From Azorhizobium doebereinerae UFLA1-100 (GTDB lineage Bacteria; Pseudomonadota; Alphaproteobacteria; Rhizobiales; Xanthobacteraceae), in contig NZ_AXBA01000004.1 of the NCBI RefSeq assembly GCF_000473085.1, forward strand, positions 124,651 to 188,650: a stretch of 64,000 bases of DNA, written 5' to 3'. Positions within the stretch are counted from its first letter, which is position 1. Each line of letters starts with the position of its first letter. A model generated the notes under the pieces. It worked only from the letters and a program-made list of their open reading frames with translations, did not search any database and was not told the origin of the DNA. Below are positions 8,364 to 15,507 of the stretch, in pieces. The position numbers and the translations under genes are program-made.

Positions 8364-8572
8364 TTCAGTCCAGGCATCAAACCGGCGGCATCGACCGTCG
8401 GCGGCCGCAGAGCCGCATTCGAGGAAACGCCATCGTTCCCAGCCCATTGCCGCAGCCTGCGTGAGGCCGCCGCCCGGTTTCCGGGCGGAGGACCCGGCGC
8501 ATGGGCGGGGGCGGGACGCCAGTTCCGCAGCGGCGGCGCGCCAAGACGCCGTGGACCAAGGAGGACCGCCAG

Positions 8573-9580
8573 ATGATCTCCCGCAGGCATGCGCTCGCCC
8601 TCGGCGCGGCATTCGCCATCGCCCCACGCGGCGCGATGGCCCAGGCCAAGACCGAGGTGTCCATCAGCCGCCAGCCCGGCATCCTCTACATGCCGACCCA
8701 CGTGATCGAGAAGCAGAAGCTGCTGGAGAAGCATGCGGAGAAGCTCGGCGTGCCCGGCGTCACCGCCAAGTGGATGTCGTTCTCCAACGGCGGCGCGCAG
8801 CAGGACGCGCTGCTCTCCGGCGGGGTGGACATCATCAACACCGGCACCGGCCCGCTGCTGGTGCTGTGGGACAAGACGCGCGGCAAGGTGAAGGGCGTGG
8901 TGGCCAGCTCCGCCCAGCCGCTGCTGCTGATCAGCCGCGATCCGCGCATCAAGTCGCTGAAGGATTTCGAGCCCGGCGACAAGATCGCCGTGCCCACCGT
9001 GCGCGTCTCCACCCAGGCGATCCTGCTCCAGCTCGCCGCGAGCCAGCTTTACGGGCCGGAGAACTGGAACAGGTTCGACCCGCTCACCGTCCAGCTCGGC
9101 CATCCCGACGCTTTCATCGCCATGAAAAACGCCAGCCACGAGGTGAAGACCCATTTCGCCGCGCCGCCGTTCCAGACCTATGAGCTCAAGCAGATCCCCG
9201 AGGCGCACATCGTCGCCAATTCGGCCGACATCATCGGCTCGCCGCTGAGCCAGGGCCAGTTCATGACCACCACGGCCTTCGCCGAGGCCAATCCGAAGAT
9301 CATCCAGGCGCTGCGCAACGCCGCCGAGGAGGCCAAGGCCTTCATCGAAACCCATACCGGCGAGGCGGTGGAGATCTATCGCGAGGTCACCGGCGACAAG
9401 ACCTCGAAGGAAGAGCTGCTGGAGGTGCTGAAGCAGCCGGGGATGATGGAGTGGAACATCTATCCCCAGGGCACGATGAAATTCGCCCAGCACCTCAACC
9501 GCATCGGCGCGGTCAAGACCCAGGCGGCGTCCTGGAAGGACTATTACCTGCCGGTGGCCCATGACCTCCCCGGCAGCTGA
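8573..9580 (+). CDS. ABC transporter substrate-binding protein (NMT1/TauA-like)
   Basis: This is a 335-residue periplasmic binding protein. The start at 8573 is set by AAGGAGG at 8558-8564. The signal peptide (1-24) opens with SRRHALALG, resembling a twin-arginine signal, and ends AMAQ. The mature part has the NMT1/SsuA pattern: GALLSGGVDI-like loop (QDALLSGGVDIINTG) and DFEPGDKIAVPT. The family carries sulfonates, thiamine precursors, nitriles and small organic acids. The downstream dehydratase suggests a hydroxy or sugar acid here, as inference. Confidence 0.85.
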   Translation: MISRRHALALGAAFAIAPRGAMAQAKTEVSISRQPGILYMPTHVIEKQKLLEKHAEKLGVPGVTAKWMSFSNGGAQQDALLSGGVDIINTGTGPLLVLWDKTRGKVKGVVASSAQPLLLISRDPRIKSLKDFEPGDKIAVPTVRVSTQAILLQLAASQLYGPENWNRFDPLTVQLGHPDAFIAMKNASHEVKTHFAAPPFQTYELKQIPEAHIVANSADIIGSPLSQGQFMTTTAFAEANPKIIQALRNAAEEAKAFIETHTGEAVEIYREVTGDKTSKEELLEVLKQPGMMEWNIYPQGTMKFAQHLNRIGAVKTQAASWKDYYLPVAHDLPGS

Positions 9581-9583
9581 GCT

Positions 9584-9611
9584 GGCGCGCACCGGCCCCG
9601 CGCCGCGCGCC
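9584..9611 (+). promoter_or_regulatory. Inverted repeat after the binding-protein gene
   Basis: GGCGCGC (9584-9590) pairs with GCGCGCC (9605-9611) across a 14-nt loop, three bases after the binding-protein stop and before the ATPase start at 9672. Such structures can protect the upstream message and reduce downstream expression. Confidence 0.35.
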
Positions 9612-9671
9612 GGCCGTGCCCCGGAAGACCGCGTTGAAGGCCGCGCCCGGCCTCATGCCCAGGACCGCTCC

Positions 9672-10439
9672 ATGGCCGAACCGCTGCTCGACGTCGCGTC
9701 CGTGACCCTGCGCTACAAGACGCCCGGCCTCGTCATCACCGCCACCGAGCGCGTCTCGTTCCAGGTCAACACGTCGGACCGCTTCGTGCTGCTCGGCCCC
9801 TCCGGCTGCGGCAAGTCCACGTTGCTGAAGGCGGTGGGCGGCTATATCGCGCCGAGCGAGGGCGCCATCACCATCAAGGGCCGCCGCGTCACCGCGCCGG
9901 GGCCGGACCGGATGATGGTGTTCCAGGAGTTCGACCAGCTGCTGCCCTGGAAGACGGTGCTGGAGAACGTCATGTTCCCGCTCACCGACGCCCGCCGCCT
10001 GCCGCGCAGGGAGGCGGAGGAGAAGGCCCGCCACTATATCGAGAAGGTCAACCTCACCCGCGCGCTCGACAGCTATCCGCACACTTTGTCCGGCGGCATG
10101 AAGCAGCGCGTGGCGATTGCCCGCGGCATGGCCATGGAGCCGGACATCCTGCTCATGGACGAGCCGTTCGCCGCGCTCGACGCGCTGACCCGGCGCACCT
10201 GCCAGGACGAGCTGATCCAGCTCTGGGAGGAGACGCGCTTCACGGTGATGTTCGTCACCCATTCCATCGCCGAGGCGATCCGCATCGGCAATCGCATCCT
10301 GCTGCTCTCGCCCCATCCCGGCCGGGTCAAGGCGGAGGTGGTGGACGTGGACAAGGCCAGCGTGGCCGACGGCAGCGCCGGCCGGCTGGAGCGCGAGATC
10401 CACGCGCTTCTGTTCGCCGAAACCGGCCACGGGGAGTGA
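9672..10439 (+). CDS. ABC transporter ATPase (SsuB/TauB-like)
   Basis: About 255 residues. Walker A GPSGCGKST, Q-loop VFQEFDQLLPWKTV, signature LSGGMKQRVAIARG, Walker B ILLMDEPF and H-loop FVTHSIAEA are all present. I start at ATG 9672 because AGGA lies 7 bases upstream and the in-frame extension back to 9561 is low-complexity and overlaps the binding-protein gene. It powers the importer formed with the neighbouring permease. Confidence 0.85.
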   Translation: MAEPLLDVASVTLRYKTPGLVITATERVSFQVNTSDRFVLLGPSGCGKSTLLKAVGGYIAPSEGAITIKGRRVTAPGPDRMMVFQEFDQLLPWKTVLENVMFPLTDARRLPRREAEEKARHYIEKVNLTRALDSYPHTLSGGMKQRVAIARGMAMEPDILLMDEPFAALDALTRRTCQDELIQLWEETRFTVMFVTHSIAEAIRIGNRILLLSPHPGRVKAEVVDVDKASVADGSAGRLEREIHALLFAETGHGE

Positions 10440-10444
10440 GCAAC

Positions 10445-11320
10445 ATGTCCGTCACCTCCACCACCCCCGCCGCCCCGCGCATCATCCTGCGCGAAGCCGC
10501 CGGCCCCGCCACCGCCGAGGTGCAGCGCAAGGTCGGCGTGCTGGAAGCCGCCTGGGACATGAGCGTGGTGCGCAAGACCACGATCATCCTCGTCCTGGCG
10601 CTGATCTGGGAGATCTACGGGCGCTGGCTCGACAACCCGCTGCTGTTCCCGACCCTCACCGAGACCGTGCAGGCGCTGGCCGAGAACATCGCCAACGGCA
10701 TCCTGCCGGCGCGGGCGTGGGCGTCGCTGAAGGTGCTGCTGATGGGCTATTCGGTCGGCGTGGTGCTGGCGGGGCTGCTCACCATCCTCGCCATCAACAC
10801 CCGCACCGGCTCGGATTTCCTCGAAACCGTCACCGCCATGCTGAGCCCGCTGCCGGCCATCGCGCTCCTGCCGCTGGCGCTGATCTGGTTCGGCCTCGGC
10901 AACGGCAGCCTGGTGTTCATCCTGGTGCATTCGGTGCTGTGGCCGGTGGCGCTCAACACCCATTCCGGCTTCCGCGCGGTGTCGGAGACGCTGCGCATGG
11001 TGGGGCGCAACTACGGCCTCACGGGCTTCGCTTACATCCGCAAGATCCTCATTCCGGCGGCCTTCCCCTCCATCCTCACCGGGCTGAAAATCGGCTGGGC
11101 CTTCGCCTGGCGCACGCTGGTGGCGGCCGAGCTGGTGTTCGGCGTCTCCTCCGGCCAGGGCGGGCTCGGCTGGTTCATCTTCGAGAACCGCAACCTCTTG
11201 GAAATCCCCGCCGTCTTCGCCGGCCTGCTCACCGTCATCCTCATCGGCCTGGTGGTGGAGAACCTCATCTTCCGCACCATCGAGCGCCGCACGGTCCTCA
11301 AATGGGGCCTCCAGCACTGA
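10445..11320 (+). CDS. ABC transporter permease (SsuC/TauC-like)
   Basis: This 291-residue inner-membrane permease has about six helices and the BPD_transp_1 EAA-type loop (AFPSILTGLKIGWAFAWR region). GGGGAG at 10431-10436 supports the ATG at 10445, six bases after the ATPase stop; GTG at 10436 is an alternative. Together with the preceding ATPase and binding protein it completes the importer. Confidence 0.85.
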   Translation: MSVTSTTPAAPRIILREAAGPATAEVQRKVGVLEAAWDMSVVRKTTIILVLALIWEIYGRWLDNPLLFPTLTETVQALAENIANGILPARAWASLKVLLMGYSVGVVLAGLLTILAINTRTGSDFLETVTAMLSPLPAIALLPLALIWFGLGNGSLVFILVHSVLWPVALNTHSGFRAVSETLRMVGRNYGLTGFAYIRKILIPAAFPSILTGLKIGWAFAWRTLVAAELVFGVSSGQGGLGWFIFENRNLLEIPAVFAGLLTVILIGLVVENLIFRTIERRTVLKWGLQH

Positions 11321-11351
11321 GCGCCCGAACACTCCAGACACGAGCATCGCC

Positions 11352-13082
11352 ATGACCAAGACGCCCGACCAGCTGCGGAGCGCGCGCTATTTCGAGCCCG
11401 ACGATTTCCGCTCCTTCGGCCACCGCTCGCGCATGAGCCAGATGGGCTACGCGCCCGAGGAATATCGCGGCAAGCCGGTGATCGCGATCATCAACACCTG
11501 GTCCGATCTCAACCAGTGCCACGCCCATTTCAAGCAGCGGGTGGAGGATGTGAAGCGCGGCATCCTCCAGGCCGGCGGCTTTCCGGTGGAACTGCCCGCC
11601 ATCTCGCTGTCCGAGAGCAAGGTGAAGCCCACCACCATGCTCTACCGCAACTTCCTGGCCATGGAGACGGAGGAGCTGATCCGCTCCCATCCGGTGGACG
11701 GCGCGGTGCTCATGGGCGGCTGCGACAAGACCACGCCGGGCCTGCTTTTGGGCGCCACCAGCGCCGGCGTGCCGGCCATCTATGTGCCCGCCGGCCCCAT
11801 GCTGCGCGGCAACTGGCACGGCAAGGTGCTGGGCTCCGGCTCGGACGCCTTCAAATACTGGGACGAGCGCCGGGCGGGCAATATCTCCGACAAGGACTGG
11901 GCGGAGATGGAGGTGGGCATCGCCCGCTCCTACGGCGTGTGCATGACCATGGGCACCGCCTCCACCATGACCGCGCTGGCCGACGCCATCGGCATGACGC
12001 TGCCGGGGGCCTCGTCCATCCCGGCGGCGGACGCCAACCACATCCGCATGTGCGCGGCGGCAGGAAGGCGCAGCGTGGAGATGGTGTGGGAGGACCTCAC
12101 ACCGGACAGGATCCAGACCGAGGGCGCGTTCCGCAACGCCATCAATGTGGCCATGGCCATGGGCTGCTCCACCAATGCGGTCATCCACATCATCGCCATG
12201 GCCCGCCGCGCCGGCCACCCCATCGGTCTGGAGGATTTCGACGCCGCCAGCCGCAAGGTGCCGGTGATCGCCAACATCCGCCCCAGCGGCGAGCGCTACC
12301 TGATGGAGGATTTCTATTATGCCGGCGGCTTGCTGGGCCTGCTGACGCGGCTGAAGCCCCATCTCGACCTGTCGCTCATCAACGTCTCGGGCAAGACCTG
12401 GGCGGAGTGCCTGGAAGGGGCGGAGGTCTATCATGACGACGTCATCCGCCCGCTGGACAACCCCATCTATGCGGAAGGCGCGCTGGCGCTGCTGAAGGGC
12501 AATCTTGCTCCCGACGGCTGCGTGATGAAGCCTTCCGCCGCCGCCGCGCACCTGCTCACCCATTCCGGGCCGGCGCTGGTGTTTGACGATTATCCCGCGC
12601 TCAAGGCCAATATCGACCGAGACGACCTCGACGTGACGGCGGACACCGTATTGGTGCTGCGCAACGCCGGGCCGCTGGGCGGGCCGGGCATGCCGGAATG
12701 GGGCATGCTGCCGATCCCGAAGAAGCTGGTGAAGCAGGGCGTGCGCGACATGGTGCGCATCTCGGACGCGCGCATGAGCGGCACCTCCTACGGCGCCTGC
12801 ATCCTGCACGTCTCGCCGGAATCCTACGTGGGCGGGCCGCTGGCGCTGGTGGAGACCGGCGACATCATTTCCGTGGACGTGCCCAACCGCACCATCTCGC
12901 TGGAGGTTCCGGAGGCCGAACTGGCCCGCCGCCGCGCCGCGCTGCCGCCGCCCGCGCCGCGCTACGGGCGGGGCTATGGCTGGATGTTCTCCCAGCACAT
13001 CTCCCAGGCCGACCAGGGCTGCGACTTCGATTTCCTGCGCACCGATTTCGGCCCGCCGGTGCCCGAGCCCGTCATCTTCTGA
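11352..13082 (+). CDS. IlvD/Edd-family sugar-acid dehydratase
   Basis: This 576-residue iron-sulfur enzyme dehydrates 2,3-dihydroxy acids to 2-keto-3-deoxy acids. The three cluster-type Cys of the family are visible at about Cys56 (NQCHAHF), Cys124 (MGGCDKTTPG) and Cys197 (GVCMTMG). Other motifs are PAADANHIRM and the C-terminal SDARMSGTSYGACILH. The length and FKYWDERRAGN block match arabinonate/xylonate-type dehydratases better than valine-pathway IlvD. The RraA-like gene that follows could cleave or decarboxylate the product. Confidence 0.85.
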   Translation: MTKTPDQLRSARYFEPDDFRSFGHRSRMSQMGYAPEEYRGKPVIAIINTWSDLNQCHAHFKQRVEDVKRGILQAGGFPVELPAISLSESKVKPTTMLYRNFLAMETEELIRSHPVDGAVLMGGCDKTTPGLLLGATSAGVPAIYVPAGPMLRGNWHGKVLGSGSDAFKYWDERRAGNISDKDWAEMEVGIARSYGVCMTMGTASTMTALADAIGMTLPGASSIPAADANHIRMCAAAGRRSVEMVWEDLTPDRIQTEGAFRNAINVAMAMGCSTNAVIHIIAMARRAGHPIGLEDFDAASRKVPVIANIRPSGERYLMEDFYYAGGLLGLLTRLKPHLDLSLINVSGKTWAECLEGAEVYHDDVIRPLDNPIYAEGALALLKGNLAPDGCVMKPSAAAAHLLTHSGPALVFDDYPALKANIDRDDLDVTADTVLVLRNAGPLGGPGMPEWGMLPIPKKLVKQGVRDMVRISDARMSGTSYGACILHVSPESYVGGPLALVETGDIISVDVPNRTISLEVPEAELARRRAALPPPAPRYGRGYGWMFSQHISQADQGCDFDFLRTDFGPPVPEPVIF

Positions 13083-13143
13083 TCCCCCGTCTTCCGATCT
13101 CCCGTCTTCTGATCCCGCATCCGCCGAACCCGGAGTGAAACCG

Positions 13144-13857
13144 ATGCTCTCCCCCGAGACCCGCGAGAAGCTGAAGCACGTCAGCACCGCCACGCTGGCC
13201 ACCGCTCTGTTCAAGCGCGGCTTCCGCAACCAGTACATCCAGAACGTCCACCCGCTGGGCTTCAAGGGCGAGAACATGGTCGGCCCGGCCTTCACCTTGC
13301 GCTACATGCCGGCGCGCGAGGACCTGAACCCCATCACCGTCTTCCTTGACCGCGCCCATCCCCAGCGCAAGGCGGTGGAGGACTGCCCGCCCGGCGCGGT
13401 GTTCGTGGTGGACAGCCGCAAGGATGCGCGGGCCGCCTCGGCGGGGTCGATCCTGGTGGCGCGGCTGATGATGCGCGGGGTGGCCGGCATCGTCACCGAC
13501 GGCGGCTTCCGCGACAGCCCGGAGATCGCCGCGCTCGCCATCCCCTCCTATCACCAGCGCCCCGCCGCCCCGACCAACCTCACCGTGCACCAGGCCATCG
13601 ACATCAACGTGCCCATCGGCTGCGGCGATGCCCCGGTGTTTCCCGGCGACGTCGTGGTGGGCGACGGGGAGGGGGTCATCATCCTCCCCGCGCATCTGGC
13701 CGACGAACTGGCGGACGAGGCCACCGAGATGACCGCGTTCGAGGATTTCGTCACCGAGAAGGTGCTGGAGGGACGCGCCATCGTCGGCCTCTACCCGGCG
13801 ACGGAAGAGCAGACCAAGGTGGATTTTGCCGCCTGGCGGCAAGAGAAGGGACGCTGA
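13144..13857 (+). CDS. RraA-fold protein, HMG/CHA-aldolase type
   Basis: A 237-residue member of the RraA/menG-like fold. Members include 4-hydroxy-4-methyl-2-oxoglutarate/4-carboxy-4-hydroxy-2-oxoadipate aldolases and 2-oxoacid decarboxylases, which bind a metal near a GGxRD motif. Here GIVTDGGFRDSPEI carries the conserved Gly-Arg-Asp, and GDVVVGDGEGVIILP is the second signature. It starts at ATG 13144 after a 61-base gap from the dehydratase. It is probably the second enzyme acting on the imported acid; the exact reaction is unknown. Confidence 0.8.
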   Translation: MLSPETREKLKHVSTATLATALFKRGFRNQYIQNVHPLGFKGENMVGPAFTLRYMPAREDLNPITVFLDRAHPQRKAVEDCPPGAVFVVDSRKDARAASAGSILVARLMMRGVAGIVTDGGFRDSPEIAALAIPSYHQRPAAPTNLTVHQAIDINVPIGCGDAPVFPGDVVVGDGEGVIILPAHLADELADEATEMTAFEDFVTEKVLEGRAIVGLYPATEEQTKVDFAAWRQEKGR

Positions 13858-13871
13858 GGACGGGAGACGCC

Positions 13872-13951
13872 GAGGCCGAGGGCTGCTGAGACCGAGGACT
13901 GCTGAGGCCAAGGGCTGCTCAGGCCAAGGGCTGCTCAGGCCAAGGGCCGCC
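13872..13951. repeat. Tandem repeat, 16 bp x 5
   Basis: Five head-to-tail copies of a 16-base unit close to GAGGCCAAGGGCTGCT start at 13872, 13888, 13904, 13920 and 13936, with up to four differences in the last copy. The array sits 15 bases after the RraA-like stop in the gap before the MFS gene. Confidence 0.85.
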
Positions 13952-14144
13952 GGGGCGCGCACCGCTGGAGGGCCGGCGCGGTGGATAGCCGCGCGGGCGA
14001 GGGGCACGGCGGGGTGCGGACGGCGCCGCCGGAGGCTATACCCGTCGCCGGACGGGAGACGCGCGCCGGGACCAAGCCGGCGTGCGGTCGCTGCTTCCGC
14101 CGCTCTCCGCCCGCCCCAGTCCCGCCCGCCCCGAGGTGACGTCC

Positions 14145-15347
14145 ATGGCACGCGTCGATCGTCCCTCCCGCCTGTCGCGCATCCCCCGTGGCGTGTGGAT
14201 GCTCGGCTTCGTGTCCATGTTCATGGACATCTCCTCGGAGATGATCCACGCCCTCCTGCCGGTCTATCTGGTCGCCGTGCTCGGCACCTCCACCCTGACG
14301 GTCGGGATCATCGAAGGCATCGCGGAGGCCACGGCGAGCATCACCAAGGTGTTCTCCGGCGCTCTGTCCGACTGGCTCGGCCGCCGCAAGCTGCTGGCGG
14401 CCATCGGCTATGGCCTCGCCGCCGTCACCAAGCCGGTGTTCCCGCTGGCCGGCACCGTGGGGTGGCTGGTCGCCGCCCGCTTCGTGGACCGCGTGGGCAA
14501 GGGCATTCGCGGCGCGCCGCGCGACGCCCTGGTGGCGGACCTCACGCCGCCCGAGGTGCGGGGCGCGAGCTTCGGCCTGCGCCAGTCGCTCGACACCATC
14601 GGCGCCTTCGTCGGCCCGCTCGCCGCCATCGCCCTGATGGCGCTGTCGTCGGACAATTTCAAGCTGGTGTTCTGGATCGCCGTCATTCCGGCCTTCGCGG
14701 CGGTGGCCCTGCTGGTGCTCGGCGTCGAGGAGCCGGCGCGCCATGTTGCGGAGCGCAAGGCGCGGCTGCGCTTCGCCGATGCCGGGCGGCTGCCGCCGGC
14801 CTTCTGGGCCGTGGTGGCGGTGTCCTCGGTGCTGACGCTGGCGCGCTTCTCCGAGGCCTTCCTGGTGCTGCGGGCGCAGAATGTCGGGCTGTCCCTGGCG
14901 CTGATCCCGGCCATCATGGTGGTGATGAACGTGGTCTATGCGCTGGCCGCCTATCCGGCCGGCGTGCTGTCCGACAAGCTCGGCCGCGGCGGGGTGCTGG
15001 CGGTGGGCGTCGCCTTCCTGATCGTCGCCGACCTCGTCCTGGCGCTGGGGGACACCATCCCCCTCGCCCTGCTCGGCGTGGCGTTCTGGGGGCTGCACAT
15101 GGGCTTCACCCAGGGGCTGTTCGCCTCGCTGGTGGCCGACACCGCGCCCGCCGACCTGCGCGGCACCGCCTTCGGCCTGTTCAATCTGGCCGGCGGCGTG
15201 ATGATGCTGGCGGCCAGCGTGGCGGCCGGCGGGCTGTGGGACGCCTACGGCCCGCAGGCCACCTTCCTGGCCGGCGCCGCCTTCACCGCCCTCGCCCTGC
15301 TGGGGCTGTGGCGCATCCGCCCCCTGCTGGCCCCGCCGCCGGCTTGA
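14145..15347 (+). CDS. MFS transporter
   Basis: A 400-residue, 12-helix major facilitator carrier. Motif A appears as GALSDWLGRRK after helix 2 and in the second half as GVLSDKLGRGG. Residues 15-30 carry SMFMDISSEMIHALLP, a pattern of an uncharacterised drug/sugar-carrier group. ATG 14145 is chosen because GAGG at 14133 is well spaced and earlier in-frame codons are low-complexity. The substrate is not evident, and tandem repeats on both sides separate it from its neighbours. Confidence 0.8.
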   Translation: MARVDRPSRLSRIPRGVWMLGFVSMFMDISSEMIHALLPVYLVAVLGTSTLTVGIIEGIAEATASITKVFSGALSDWLGRRKLLAAIGYGLAAVTKPVFPLAGTVGWLVAARFVDRVGKGIRGAPRDALVADLTPPEVRGASFGLRQSLDTIGAFVGPLAAIALMALSSDNFKLVFWIAVIPAFAAVALLVLGVEEPARHVAERKARLRFADAGRLPPAFWAVVAVSSVLTLARFSEAFLVLRAQNVGLSLALIPAIMVVMNVVYALAAYPAGVLSDKLGRGGVLAVGVAFLIVADLVLALGDTIPLALLGVAFWGLHMGFTQGLFASLVADTAPADLRGTAFGLFNLAGGVMMLAASVAAGGLWDAYGPQATFLAGAAFTALALLGLWRIRPLLAPPPA

Positions 15348-15350
15348 GGG

Positions 15351-15424
15351 GAGGCGGCATGCGCCGCCCGCTTGGGGAGGAGGCGGCATCCGCCGAGGGC
15401 TTAAGAAAGAGGCGGCATCCGCCG
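15351..15424. repeat. Tandem repeat, 29 bp x about 3
   Basis: The 16-base core GAGGCGGCATCCGCCG recurs at exact 29-base spacing at 15351 (with G for C at one site), 15380 and 15409. Each core contains the small dyad GGCGGAT/ATCCGCC. The array starts 3 bases after the MFS stop. Confidence 0.85.
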
Positions 15425-15456
15425 CCGGGGCCCGCTCCGTTGGCCGGGAGCTTAGG

Positions 15457-15471
15457 TTAGAACTCGTCTAA
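15457..15471. promoter_or_regulatory. Inverted repeat TTAGA-N5-TCTAA upstream of P-type ATPase
   Basis: Perfect 5-base arms at 15457-15461 and 15467-15471, 36 bases before the ATPase start at 15508. The position fits an operator for a metal-responsive repressor. No such regulator gene is adjacent, so this is only a candidate. Confidence 0.35.
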
Positions 15472-15507
15472 AGACTGTGCTACCTGTGCGCGAAACAGGG
15501 AGCACCC

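Noticed and set aside
13872-13951. CRISPR array
   Set aside because: The 16-base units are contiguous with no spacers and no cas genes are in the window.
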